A stretch of 64,000 bases of DNA from Neelides folsomi (taxonomy: Eukaryota > Arthropoda > Collembola > Neelipleona > Neelidae). The stretch covers positions 62,001-126,000 of the forward strand of contig JAQGBZ010000040.1 in the NCBI GenBank assembly GCA_034687125.1, in the 5' to 3' direction. A program made the translations under genes and the position numbers. Positions within the stretch are counted from its first letter, which is position 1, and every line of letters starts with the position of its first letter. Positions 41,901 to 54,226 of this stretch are shown here, one piece after another. The notes beneath the pieces were generated by a model. It did no database searches. It saw only the letters and a list, made by a program, of their open reading frames with translations, and was not told the origin of the DNA.

Positions 41901-44900
41901 CGGAGAGAGGAAGAAAAGAATGACAAACCGTCATATCATGGCCCATGTCCACTCCTTCTCCCCAACGAGAGTGAATTATTGTTGTGACAAAGCGGGGCAA
42001 AATATTTGGAGGATCTTTCCTTTCTTTCTTCTGCGGGGCGGAGAGCTCCAGGGAGACCTACGAGGGGTCATTCACGAGGGCGACAATGGGCTTCCCGACG
42101 GACGTCCATTACTTCCTTTATCTCTTCACAAGGATCCGTCTCTCTGGCTCCCTGTCCCACTTCCACACAATGTCGGGTAACCTCGGTGTGGCCACAAAGG
42201 CTCTAATTTATTCGCCGGGAGGATCCACCGCATTAATCTTCCATTTCTAAATTAATACTTTCTATCTATCCTCTTCCCAAAGCCTTTTGAATTTCTCCCC
42301 TTCAAACTTTTTGTGCGACACTCAAATGAATAAAATTTTACCTTGTTGGTTCAATCCGCACCTTATTTAATTGAATTTATCATTCTAACTGATTTCTTTA
42401 ACCTATATCAGTATTAGGTATGCATTATGGACATAATACCCATATAATATCATATACCATTATGTAATGTAACATTAAAATATTATTATACACTGTGTAA
42501 TGTATCTGTATTTTATAAAATATTACATATTGAAGCTAGCGAATTCTATTTATAACCCGTTTTAATAATATTAGGTATGTAGGTAGTTTATATGGTATAA
42601 TAGTACTATGTATGTATGTATCCTATGTAGAGTACCTATAGAGGTATGCTACATAAATCATCCGATTAAAACACAATATGATGATGAATTTAACTTATAA
42701 AATGATGCATTTAAGAATAAAAAATAAAAAAATAAAAAACAGCTAATTAGCCTTTATCTATTGATACATTTTCGACCTGTATTTTATTATCCACAAAGTA
42801 TTTGTAAAGCTAAAGGATATTATTTATCATTTTCGTTTTCTAGCATAGTTTATTAATGGAAGCTTAAAAGGCGAAAGCTTAAATTCCATGTTTTGAAATG
42901 TGATGTTGGTAAGGTGGGAGCGGAGGGAAGTATGCGGCAGGATCGTAAAAAAGAGAGGACGAAGGGTGTTATTTTGACTTTGAGCCTTTCGTGGGAAAGG
43001 GAACGTACTTGTTTATTATAGTCTTGTCTAGAGCGCCCAAGGGGCCCCGCTGTCCTAAAATTTGTGGTTTGACACTATCAGTGGTCAGGGCTCTGGTGAG
43101 TGAGAGAGCTCGTTTTCAAATCCCATTACTTCCATTTACGACCAGAGAAGAGTCAGTGGAAAGATAGGATCTTCTGAATGTGAGGAGTCGTGTAGGATCC
43201 CAAACTTGTTGGTGGCCCTTTTTTGAGAGACAAATTTGACTGTGAAGGCGGTTGGGTGGAAGAAGTTGAGGGACGACACGACGACACGGTGAATCGTTCA
43301 TTACAAGAACTCCTGCCGCTTCCCTCGTCCTTCTCCAGTTCTTCAGAATATGGACAAACTTGGGAAATCAAGAGTTGAAATGAGAGGTGGCCGCCGTTCA
43401 ACTCACCTTTGTGGACCTCCTTTTGACTCCCAAACTGTTTTCCCTTCTTTGTCCAAAGGGAGAGACGGCATTCATAAATGAATGTAAACATTCGACAACA
43501 ATCCTCAAGAGTCAACAATTCATATCCAAACGCATGGGATCGGATTATCTTTGTCGGGTTTGGGGAAAGAAATTAACTTTCAAACCTGTCGAGGAAATGT
43601 GAGGGGGGAACAATGGAAAACAAGACATTTCACATTGAATGTGATTCCATCCACCGACATTTCCCACTCACTTATTTGGCACTTGACAGTTTCCCCTAGC
43701 TCATTTCATCCACTCACTTTCAAATGGCAGATGAACGCAAGAGAAGTTGACCACGAACAATTAAGAACCAAAGTATGTATTCAAAACCAACTCTTGATTC
43801 ATAATGCATTCCAGTTTTTTCCTCCTAAATATTATTCATGCCGAGAGGGAATTGAGATTTTTCATTTTGACGAGCGGATTAAAAATTCAATTTCGTCCAG
43901 GCTCCTCTTCCCTCCATCCAATCCTAATTTTATTCAAGGCGAACCAGAGGTATTTCAATTTATGGAGTTAGCGAGTAAATCAATATTTATTCTTTTCCAC
44001 CAACATGCAAGGGGGAAAGCAGAGGAAGAATGGAGAGGTGAAGAGAACCAGTTGAGCCCTCAATAAATTCATAAAGAAACGGAGGCAATTACACTCTTGC
44101 GAAAAAGAAGGACGAGATTTTTCCTTTATTATAATTCCTCCATGGTCTTTTGAAACCTAAATTGAAATGAACCTGAGAGCGGAGAGAAGCCGAGCAAAAA
44201 ATACATTCAGACCATGAATCTCTCATAAACGAAGGTGGCGGGCGGGAAGGTGGTGAATAGATCCGGAGAACAAGAATAGATGCGGATTGTCACCCAAATA
44301 AAAAATCGAGGAACTTGAACAATGGGGATGAATTAGTTCGATTAGCGGAGCCGTAAAGTCAGCATTTGCTCTCCAGCAATTCCGCGAAAACTCCTCTGTG
44401 AAGCCTCGATCTTTAATTGGAATTCCACAAAGGGAAGTGGAATTGGACGGAATTTGCTCTTGATTACACCTTCGACGGTTCGTTAGATTTCACTGTGAGG
44501 GCTAATTAGCTCTCCTCCCTCTCCTCTCCCATTGTGGCCACAAAATTGGCTCTTTCGCCGATAAAAGTAAAACAGTTAAGTGCGGTCGTAATTGGAGGGA
44601 GATTTGGAGGAGAGAATCGAGCCATTGGGCTCGAAGCACATAAATTAAATTCTAAAATAGCGAGAGAATCATTGCTCACTTCTTCTCCACCCCCTGATTA
44701 ATTAATAATTAGAGAGGATGGGGAGAGGAAGGAGGGGGCAAAGAGCTTTAGCTCTACGGCTCTTAAATCAAATCCCGTTGCACTCAATTAACAACTTGGA
44801 GCCGCGTCGACAATGAGCCATGATATATAATATTTGCTCTCTCTTCCCCCACCATAAAAGAAAGAGGGCTAATGAAGCTCAATAGGACAAACAATTTGAG

Positions 44901-47900
44901 GTATCTGATTAAGGAGAGCTCTCCGATCTCAAATATCTCTCAGGATTCTTCCATATATCTAGTACAATAGTAATACTATCATCATAATCATATGGTATTT
45001 CGTTAGAAGGAGATTGGAGGAAAAACAAATATTTGAGTTCTAAAATTTTCAAGATGGAGATCCTTCCCGTGATGAGTGAGAGGAAGAGAGTGATTGCTGC
45101 TCCTAATCATCTAATAGTGTTCTGATTGCAATCAGAGGGACGGAATGATAATAATCACGTTAATAATCACGGCGAGGCCACTCCTTGCCGCCGCAGACTT
45201 GTTTATTACGCTAATTCTCTCCGTCGTCTCCTTTAATTCCCCGAGCTCCTGGTGGTTCGTGGTGGGGAGCTCCCTCTCGCACTTACTATACTTCCACCTC
45301 TTCCTTTATTATTATTAATTCCTACCGGTCCTTGATTACAATAAGAACTGAAGCATGAGAACGAGTGGAAGAGCCTTAATTGCATTCCCCCGACTCAAAA
45401 ACCACTCGCTACGAGATTTAATGCCCGGCTTTACATCAGCGAGCAAAAAACCCAGGCCCACATGGAGCTAAACTCGTCTTAATAGGCTTTCCAAACTTAT
45501 TCGTAAAAAAGACCAAAGGAGACGGCGACGACAGAACAGTCAATTTTATATAGCCTTTGTCAGAGCGGTGGGGAGATCAAGTAATCAATTACAACGTGAG
45601 GGACAATGACTTTAAATTATAAATGCAGTCCTTTCATTAAAAAGAACATTCCGAACAAATAAGGGAGATTCCTCTTTGGGGATTCGCCAGAGGGACGAGG
45701 AAAATACATCCAACATCATCATAATAATCGTAAATGAAACGACGATCGTATACTCTTGGGCGGAATGGCCGAAATTCACACATTGGAGTTGGGAGGAGCT
45801 GTGAGAGAATAAATAAATGTATAATCTCCCTCTGTATCGTCCTACCATCATAAAATCCTCACTCCGAGTTATTAAACTCGGAGGTGAATAAAATCCTAAT
45901 TAGGATTTTACAACCTCAGTCATTCACAGCCTAATATAGCCCAACATAATATAGTAGACTCCCTCCGTTTATGCATCTTATTCTTTCTCCCAATTCTTCA
46001 AATTTTCACACGCTTTTTTCACCTTCAACAACATTTGTATAAAGTTTTATTTGTACAGGGTAAATAATAATGTAAGGTAAATTGGGAACGGCCTTTTAGT
46101 CTTTTCTTCTTGTCTGCTCCCCATCCAACTCCTGTCAATCTCATTTTCTTATTATGTGGTTTACAAAGCCTTTTTGAACCCTCCTTCTTCCTCAGACAAG
46201 AAAACACCTCACGAATTTCTCCGTCCGTCTCAGAAACTCCGAAATGTAATTAGGCAGAGCGGAAGAATGGCTCAGTCAGTTTGGCGTGAACAGCTATGAG
46301 AGTTTCCGGCCTCGATTCATCAAAATTAAAGGAGCGAGTTTCCCTAATGGTGATTTAGATCCATTTTCAATTCAATTTACTTAAACGGACCAAGGATGGG
46401 AACAAATGAGGATCCTTAGGCGGGGAATTTACATTCGGAGAGGGTCGTTCGGAGAGGGAATCAACGTCATTGTGTATGTATGGCGGATAGGAATAAAGTG
46501 GTAATATGGGCAAGTTCCAATGAGTCGGGTGCGGCAGCAGTTTGCGCCATATGGAACATTCATTATGACAACTATTGCTACTCCCAAGTCTGAATCTTTT
46601 ACAAAATGAATCCAATGGAGATGATGAGGCTTCTGATTTTCTAACCTCCGCATAGTCAGCCATTTACCATTAGCCCTTATCGCTCTCCCTCTGTAGCAAT
46701 CAGGGAGAATTGCCCAATTTGGAAGCCACATTGGAGGAGATTTTGGGCGGAAAGGGGTTGATAAAACTGATTGAAATATGCGTGTGGTTATGTGAATCAC
46801 ATGAAAAAAAGGGAGAGCCATTGACTCTCCCTATTGAATTCCAGCCAAGGTGAAGCTACAGCAATTTCTGACCCTCAAGCTCCTCACATTCCCACTCGGA
46901 TAAAAGCCAAATTTTTACCAAAGTTCCTTCAATGTTAACAAATGTGAAATTATTAGTATATTAATGACAAAGACGTACGATAAGACTTTGTACAACAAAG
47001 ATATTAAAGTTATGTCATAGCCATCATGTATGTTTTAAGGTTATAAAATTTGGTAAACATGTGATTAAATAAAGTTTTAGCTATAAAGAAGAGATTTGAT
47101 TCCTTCGTGTGGATCTTTATCTATATAGTAAAAATAATAATACATCTTCCTCATCTCTTACCTCTTCATCATTTCATCCTCCCTCATCTTTTCCCTCCAT
47201 TTTCCGTATTATTATCCTGTCAGCAATTTAATATGCAATATAATAATTACTCTTTTATCTTCTTGAAAACCCTTTGTTTTCCCAAACCTATCCATCTTCC
47301 TCACTTTTTTTCCAACTTCCTCTCTCCAAGTCCTCAGAGTTGAAAAGAATGAGAAGTGGAACGGCCGTTTTTTTCTCTTCCTGGCCAAATTGAATCTAAA
47401 GAATAATTTTCAAATGGATTACTCCTCACATCCACACACGAGAAAATCTCGTCATTCTTTTTGTTCTGTCAGTAAAAATCGAGAGAGTTTGGGAAATCCA
47501 TCATCTAAAAGGCCGAGTATTAAGCCAATGAAATAAGACGAAATGAGCATTTGAGTGTGTGAGGAATGACCGAAGATAAATCGCGTTCCAGTTCGCTTCC
47601 ATGGGTGGCGGAGCGAAAATGAATATAAAAAGAGACATGGAGAGTGAAATGGACATTTTTATGACTTAACTCGAGGGATCAACTTCTGTAGAATTCTTTA
47701 ATCGTGATTCTCTTGTCAGTGTCATGATCAGAAGAGAGTTGCCGGACGTCTCTTTCCACTGCATTACTATCGTGTACGAGAGGTGACCATGAATTCACGA
47801 AATTCCACTCATAAATTGCAAGGGATCAAGTCCCAAAGGAATCTCATCCTGGAGTCTCCCAAGACGTGGCGAGAACTTTATTCTGCATAGTATTCATGTA

Positions 47901-49480
47901 TATGAGAAAATCATTCGGCCAATCCCACCGTTTCTTTATTGCACTAATAATTTAACCCAAACGAGTTTGTCACCTGCGGAGCTCGTACGTGTCCTTCCCT
48001 CCCTTTCCTCTTTGCTAATAAACGTGAGGTGGCTGGGATTTCGGTTTCCCATTCTTCTCTTACGACTCCCTGAGCTCGGATGAGATAACCCTTGTCCATT
48101 TATGAATTTTATTCTTATTTACATTTACGCAGCCTTCCTCGTCGTAAACTAGGATCTTTATTAGGATTTGAATAACCGTCTGTCTCCCCTCAGCCCTCCC
48201 TATTTCAGCTCAATAAAAAGACTTTCCCTGCATTAAACCAGAGACGTGAAACCAATTGGCTTTCGGAATTGAATGATTATGGTGAGCCGGTTCTCTGGCT
48301 GGATTTTTTTCTCCCTGGAAAATTCAAGAACCTCGGTCCAACATATATATCTCATTTGTCTATTTGGCTATCGTGGAGTGGTGGAGAATGTGAGGAATAA
48401 ATTAGCTCTGGCCTTATCTGATCTCCAGCCCCTAAGTAAGCTCTATCTCTCGTCTATATTACGTGAGGCTCACATGAGGGCATTTTTTGTTCTATAATGT
48501 CTTTGCTTGGAGCTAGTAAGGGCCGTTGGAATAATTAGAGGGAACGGGGCGTGGTGGAGAACCAAGATGGGAGACGGAAAGGTAGGAGGCCCTTGTTACA
48601 TCTGCCGAGAGGGAGATTGGGCAATCAAGGGCCCTCATCTCCCCAAATGTATCTACATGGGGGCTGGGCCTAATCTCCGCTCATATGAAGACCACACACG
48701 TCGAGGGAGAGCCTTGAGGGTGCCTGGGGACCCCTGCCGCGTCCCTTCGCCTCGCTCTCTGCCTCCACATGACTCTTAACATTTTCATCCCGAATTCCGA
48801 ATTGAATCTTCCTCTTATTTATGTGCGGGAGACCTCGTGGATATTTATGTCTATTTTTCCAAGATGGGGAGATAGAGCTGCGATCTTCCTTTGTTCCCTC
48901 TCCTGAGTCTCCTGAGACATGGGTGACCCTCCCTTGGAGTCGCCCATTCTTTGCTCAAAAGATAAGTCAGTGGTAATGGAGAGGGCCGAGGAGTCGTTCT
49001 CCTTTTGTCTCCGTTCCAGGACCCAGGATATGAAGAAGAAAGAGCCTTTGGAGCCCCAAGGTGCTTGGCACTCTTATCAGGGTGCATAAATATGGCCCTC
49101 GCACCCAGGGATCACAAGAGGCATTGAGATACAAGAACCACAAGAATCCCGAGTCTCTCCCGAGTGGAGGATGAGAGATAATAAAGGCGTCCCATTCTCC
49201 AAATGTTTACCACGAACCATTAGCGGCCTGACAGGGGAAAATGAACATGACCGCCTCGACCCACCTTTCCCAGCAACTGTCAAAATATTTCGAGCCTTTA
49301 CCTTCCCCTAATGACGACTACGGTAGAGGAAATAATGATCAGTCCGACCTTAAAAATACAAATATTTTCCATGAGTCTAATCGACGGAGAAATCCTCCGC
49401 CTTGAAACCTCTCAAACTCCCACATAATTACAAGTCTTCGTTCCGCCTTTACTCAGAAGTCCAAAAACCCATAAAAGTAA
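35957..49480. other. Upstream region of engrailed B, no gene seen
   Basis: This is about 13.5 kb without a supportable gene. Open frames of up to 171 codons (43,551-44,066) have no recognisable domain and lack neighbouring splice partners. The first 0.6 kb upstream of the ATG of B is GC-rich and likely holds its promoter. AT-rich islands lie near 37,650-37,930, 42,240-42,900 and 46,900-47,100. A cluster of overlapping palindromes sits at 45851-45910. Composition changes abruptly at about 49,480. Confidence 0.5.
45851..45910. repeat. Overlapping palindrome cluster
   Basis: A 9 bp stem (45862-45870 with 45875-45883, loop ATTA) is followed at 45889-45910 by a 22 bp perfect palindrome centred on TAATTA. 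The nonamer TAAAATCCT at 45851 is repeated at 45889 and is complementary to 45902-45910. The 60 bp can therefore fold either as one long hairpin enclosing the first stem or as two separate hairpins. It lies 9.9 kb upstream of engrailed B. Confidence 0.6.
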
Positions 49481-49936
49481 TAGAAAATGGAAGGAATAAC
49501 TTTAGACTACCTTTTGGAAGTAATCAATAATACAATATGGTCGTCTTTTACTACTTTTACTAAAGTTTACAATTTACTCCAAAGGACTAAAATAGCCTGA
49601 TTTCTATCAATCATAGTTGATAGAAGATAAAATCGTAACATAAATTATTTTCTAATTCAAATTTAAACACTGTTTATTATATTCTGGATAGATTTGCAAA
49701 TATTCATTGATAAATAGTTAAATCATACAGAAATATGGTATATACGAAAATGAATAAATATTAATAATCCGAAGAATAATTTTTATGTTTCATGTTTTAT
49801 TATCAATGATATATTAATTAAACTATATAAATTGTTTAATCAATAATATAATTTGATGGCACTTCTAATGTCGAATGCTTTGGAGTTAGAATGTGAATAG
49901 AGAAATGAATACACTGACGAATGTGAGCAAAGAGAT
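49481..49936. other. AT-rich spacer downstream of SHMT
   Basis: The stretch is strongly AT-rich with no coding potential. TTTATT at 49796-49801 reads AATAAA on the - strand, 136 bases past the SHMT stop, and is the best candidate poly(A) signal for that gene. The compositional switch marking the end of the engrailed landscape is at its left edge. Confidence 0.5.
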
Positions 49937-52388
49937 TTAACGATCTTCGAATCCAGGCATTGGGAATTTTGATGCAAATTCCTCAACTTCATCTCTCAGG
50001 TTTTTCATCTTCTTAATCACACCTTCATCCTTTTCCAAGAATTCTTTGAAGTCTTTTAGTTTTTCGGTCTTTGACTTCACTTCAAATGCAATTTGAACTG
50101 CTTTGTCGAAAAGCACAACAACTCTCTCGAAGTCTCCTTCGTCAAATCCTCTCGATGACAAGGCTGGTGAACCTTTACATGTAAACAAATATCGTAAATT
50201 ATTTATTTGGAATATCTTAAAATGTGAATATCATTAAATACGTAAACAATGAAGTTTACTTTTATAGCAAAATACTTATGTGATACATATTTCTTGTTTT
50301 CTCTGTATTTTAATATTAATTTACCCAAACGAAGTCCCGATGGGCTGAGAGCGCTCTTATCTCCTGGGCATGTGTTCTTGTTTCCGGAAATATTAACTTT
50401 GTTGCAGATGGTTTCAACTCGAGCACCATCCAAGTTCTATTATAAACAAATGAACATTTATATTAGAAAAAATTAAAAAGGATTCAAAGATATTCAGAAT
50501 TTAATTTACAATTTAATTTAGAGTATAAATAAAAATAAATTTAAAAAAATGTGACAATTTGTTTTATATTGGTTATCAAATCAACATACCTTTGACCTAA
50601 GATCTACAAGAACCAAATGATTGTCAGTTCCTCCTGAAACGAGCTTGTATCCTAATTCCAAAAGTTTCTTGGCCATTGACTTTGAATTTTTAAGAACTTG
50701 CTTTTGATATTCAACGAAATGGGGTTGAGTTGCCTATTTAAAATTCCCGATTAAATATTATGTATTTTTCAAAGTTTACAATTGTTTCAAAATTACTGAT
50801 TATTTTAAAAGAAATATAGTCAAACCTGTCTGAAAGCGACAGCAATTCCAGCAATGGCATGATTGTGAGGGCCTCCCTGGAGTGAGGGAAAGACAGCTTG
50901 ATTAATTTTCGTCTCAAGATCGTATGGAATGTCTTTTCCGGTCTTTGGACACTTTTTCGTTCCCTTTCGATAGAAAATGACTCCAGCACGAACTCCCCTG
51001 AGAGTCTTGTGGGTCGTGGTTGTTACAACATCGGCGTATTCAAAGGGAGATGGAATAACTCCGGCAGCCACGAGGCCGCTAATATGAGCCATATCAGCAA
51101 GCAAATAAGCTCCAACTTCATCACAGATCTTTCGGAATCTTGCGTAATCCAACAGCCTTGAATAGGCAGAAGTTCCAGCAATAATAATTTTTGGTCGGTA
51201 CAACTTGGATGTTTCTTGAAGTTTGTCGTAATCAATTACTCCTATGAAAAACATGTCGATTATTAATTAAAAATATCAAAATTATTAAAACTATGTTACA
51301 CTGGTTGTATAATTTAAATAGGTAATTGCATACCAGTCTCAGGATTGAGTCTGTAAGGCATCGACTCAAAATAAACTGATGTGGCAGAAATTCTTTTTGT
51401 ATCAGTCATGAACCCATGCGTAAGACTAAAAATTAAAAAATACTAATGAAACATTTGAATATAAGGTTAAAAGTATGTATGCAAGTTATTTTAAATAAGC
51501 AGTTCTTTTAATCAAATATTATGCACAAAGATGTCAATGGATTTAATATCTTACTGTCCACCGTCGGGAAGGTCAAGTCCCATAATTCTATCATGAGGAT
51601 TCATGAGGGCTGTGTAAGCAGCAAAGTTGGCCGGAGATCCAGAGTACGGTTGAACATTTACGCCCCATTGATTAGGATCAAGTTTGAAAGCTTCCAAAGC
51701 TCTTTTTTGCGTGAGGAGCTCGAGTTTGTCAACGACTTCGGTTCCTCCATAATATCTTGATCCGGGATATCCTTCTGAATATTTGTTGTTCATGCAAGTT
51801 CCCATTGCCTCAAGAGCAGCTCGGCTGGCAAAATTCTAAAAAATTAACAAATAAATTAACCGTCAAATAAAAAAATAATTGAAATCATTATTAAGTAAAT
51901 AAAACATTATAAATTCAGGTTTTTAATTAAGGCATCATTTTAAATACCTCAGATGCAATGAGTTCCAATCCATTAAGTTGTCGTTTTTTTTCCTCTTGAA
52001 TTAAATTCCAGATTTCAGGATCATCCTGAGAGAGGGGTTCATTTCCTTTCCACATTGACGACATCTTTGAAACGCTCCTGGCCAGAGAAATGCCACTAAT
52101 TCCAGAATATACCTGGGAGAAAATTAATCAATTAGCACTTGAGAGAATGAAAACAAGGTAACTGGGACAAGTGTAAATAAATGACGAGTCAAAATGAGTT
52201 AAAACGAAAGGGAAATGGGAGTACTTGGTCAAATGTCCTCACTTGCTCTTTGCACCTTGTCAGAAGGAGGTAGGACGAGTAAAAGGAATGTGGATGCTGG
52301 AGGGGATTAGTTAAATACTTACTGGAGATTGTGAGACACGAGGTAAAGAACTTCTTGCGAAGGAAATGAAGCGAATAGAGAGTGTCAT
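49937..52388 (-). CDS. SHMT: Serine hydroxymethyltransferase, mitochondrial form from exon 1b (503 aa)
   Basis: This PLP enzyme interconverts serine plus tetrahydrofolate and glycine plus 5,10-methylene-tetrahydrofolate. Coding exons on the - strand are 52388-52323, 52112-51948, 51835-51555, 51425-51334, 51241-50826, 50733-50590, 50436-50325 and 50172-49937, all joining in frame. Visible motifs are LELIASE near the N-terminus, LDLPDGGHLTHGF across a splice junction, and [10 protein letters not shown] with the PLP-binding lysine codon at 51006-51008. [13 protein letters not shown] and [16 protein letters not shown] follow. Length equals that of animal mitochondrial SHMT. The first exon encodes [22 protein letters not shown], rich in Arg and Ser with no acidic residue, as in a mitochondrial presequence. 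An internal Met in exon 2 ([10 protein letters not shown]) could start a cytosolic form. Folate-pathway partner DHFR is the divergent neighbour. Confidence 0.95.
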
Positions 52389-52955
52389 GCGGCTGGAAAT
52401 GTACATAAGAGACATCAATTTCTATGTAGTTGGCCTTGATAGATTGACCTTCACCCTAAATAATCTCCAATCATCTTGCTCAACGAACACATCTAACTAT
52501 AACTCGAACTAATATTACAATATTAATATGACACTCATATTTGACTTAAATTACATATTAACTATTATTGGCTGATTTGTTTATGTAATATGAGCCGACT
52601 GCCTATAATAAATAATATGAACTTAAGATTGGCCCTTGCTGATCAAGTACTTGACTCGGTGACATATGATTTGCATAAACAAATGACAGGTATTCCTTAT
52701 GCATTCTCATATGGCTGCCAACATTAAAAAATTTCAATTCGTTTAGTAAAGTAAGGTACGTTTATTAACAATTTGAAACCAGTGAGGGTTTATTAAATCG
52801 TTTGAGTTTTAGTTACAACGTAAGAATCAGAAGAGTTTGAAGGTTTTAATGGAGTTTGATATTTGATTCTTTTCGAATTTATTCTTTTTTCAGAGTAATT
52901 AATCTAGACCATTACTACTTAATTTAATTAGTAGAAGCTTTTGATGGACTATTCT

Positions 52956-52980
52956 TCTCTCTCTCTCTCTCTCTCTCTCT
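52956..52980 (+). repeat. (TC)n microsatellite
   Basis: An uninterrupted dinucleotide run of 25 bases lies upstream of SHMT exon 1b, inside the intron that would be used from exon 1a. On the SHMT sense strand it is a GA run. Confidence 0.9.
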
Positions 52981-53569
52981 ACAGATTATTCTAACCTCAA
53001 CTTTAGCCCATTTTGATGAATTATTGTGAGTTAATTTGATTATTTCTAGATAGTTAATTAGGCGTGAGGTGACAGATGCACTTTATTAATGTTGTAAAAA
53101 GTTAAGGATTGTCCACCACTAAACACTTTAATTTTTCTAAACTCTATTTTCCCAGAAAGATAATTTTTCTGCATAATATTTAACCTGAACTTTTCATCAT
53201 CAATAAAGTCACTAGCAAATGTAGCTGTTTTAATTAGAATAAAAGTTACGTCAATAATCCGGGAATTTACTAGTGACTTGAGAATGTACAAGTTTGTAAG
53301 TTGCAGTCATAAATGTCGAGTTTACTCTTTCAGTTAGCCAATAAAGAAGATTGGAGATTAGAGTTTAATTTTTGATAATCGAAATATTCTTGAGAATGAA
53401 TTATTAAAAATTTAATTGGAATCTTACCTGTTTAAAGTTTAACCTTTTGACACGTTCTAATAGTAGTTTAATCTTTGTTAATCGTATTTAGTTAGTGAAT
53501 ATATAATTTAACCTGATCTACCTAACTTTTTTGCTTCAAAAAAACTAATTTGCTTTTCGGCTGCAAACC

Positions 53570-53578
53570 TTTGGCGGG
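53570..53578 (+). promoter_or_regulatory. E2F-like site TTTGGCGGG
   Basis: The motif followed by AGAA resembles the classical E2F recognition sequence and is one of very few GC-rich words in this AT-rich interval. It lies 12 bases before the ATG of the small candidate gene and between the two alternative SHMT first exons. It could drive S-phase expression of that gene or of SHMT. Binding is inferred. Confidence 0.4.
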
Positions 53579-53591
53579 AGAAGTATTCAAC

Positions 53592-53944
53592 ATGGTAGTG
53601 CACTATAGTAGAGGTAAAATTGTTGATAAAGCTCGGCTGAAAATCTTTACGTCGTACGTGAAGAGTCAGCATGTCAGCAGGTGTGTTTGGCTTATTTCCG
53701 ACTCTTTCTTAATCAAATCTATTTAACGCCTTAAATACCTTTTGATTTAACTCTAAATTACCACTACAATATCAGAAGAATACCCAGATTTCATTATAAT
53801 CAAAATTCATCTCATTTACGTCGTTCTCAACATTTTTAAAGAAGAGATCTCAAGGAAGCGGGTCGGGATATCAAAACAACATACCAAATATGTAAATCAC
53901 TTTTATTATCGATTAATACTTTAAATAGAAACAATTATTTGTGA
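53592..53944 (+). CDS. Candidate small two-exon gene of unknown function (about 63 aa)
   Basis: On the + strand, an ATG at 53592 opens a 29-codon frame (MVVHYSRGKIVDKARLKIFT at its start) ending at a GT donor after 53680. A TTTTTAAAG acceptor before 53842 continues the frame through RRDLKEAGRDIKTTYQ to a TGA at 53942. An acceptor one codon further on is equally good. The product would be basic and non-membrane. It might extend further, because an alternative donor (TGTAAAT) lies within exon 2. The gene would sit antisense within the 5' intron of SHMT, 12 bases after an E2F-like motif. I do not recognise the protein. Coding-like composition in an AT-rich setting and the neat splice phase are the only support. 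Confidence 0.4.
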
Positions 53945-54175
53945 AGGTAATTGTAATTTTAATGGTTTATGAATACTATATAATTCTATACTTGATTATT
54001 TCATTTTGATAATATTGGCAGGGTAGATTACACGTATAAATTGTATGAGATCTATAGGCTATACCATATAGGAATTTCAAGAACCATTTGACTCGTCATG
54101 CATTTGCATGTCATATAATTTATGTGATTTAAAGAGGGTTGTACTTCTAATTAAATAAAGAATTATTAAACATAC

Positions 54176-54226
54176 CAGAAACGGTCGATTGATGGAGTTG
54201 AAAAGTATTCTCCCAACAGCTGCCAT
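54176..54226 (-). CDS. SHMT: Alternative first coding exon of SHMT (exon 1a)
   Basis: The - strand encodes MAAVGRILFNSINRPFL and ends at a consensus GTATGT donor in phase 0, the phase required by the exon 2 acceptor at 52112. The 17 residues have two Arg and no acid, like a mitochondrial presequence, and splicing to exon 2 would give a 498 aa enzyme. If it spliced instead to the TTTCCAG acceptor just before the exon 1b ATG, the joined frame would reach a stop early in exon 2. The two exons therefore look mutually exclusive. No transcript evidence is available. Confidence 0.65.

Noticed and set aside
43551..44066. 171-codon open frame upstream of engrailed B
   Set aside because: It has no recognisable domain and an irregular composition, overlaps other frames of similar size and has no convincing splice partners. 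Frames of this length are expected by chance in the less AT-rich blocks.
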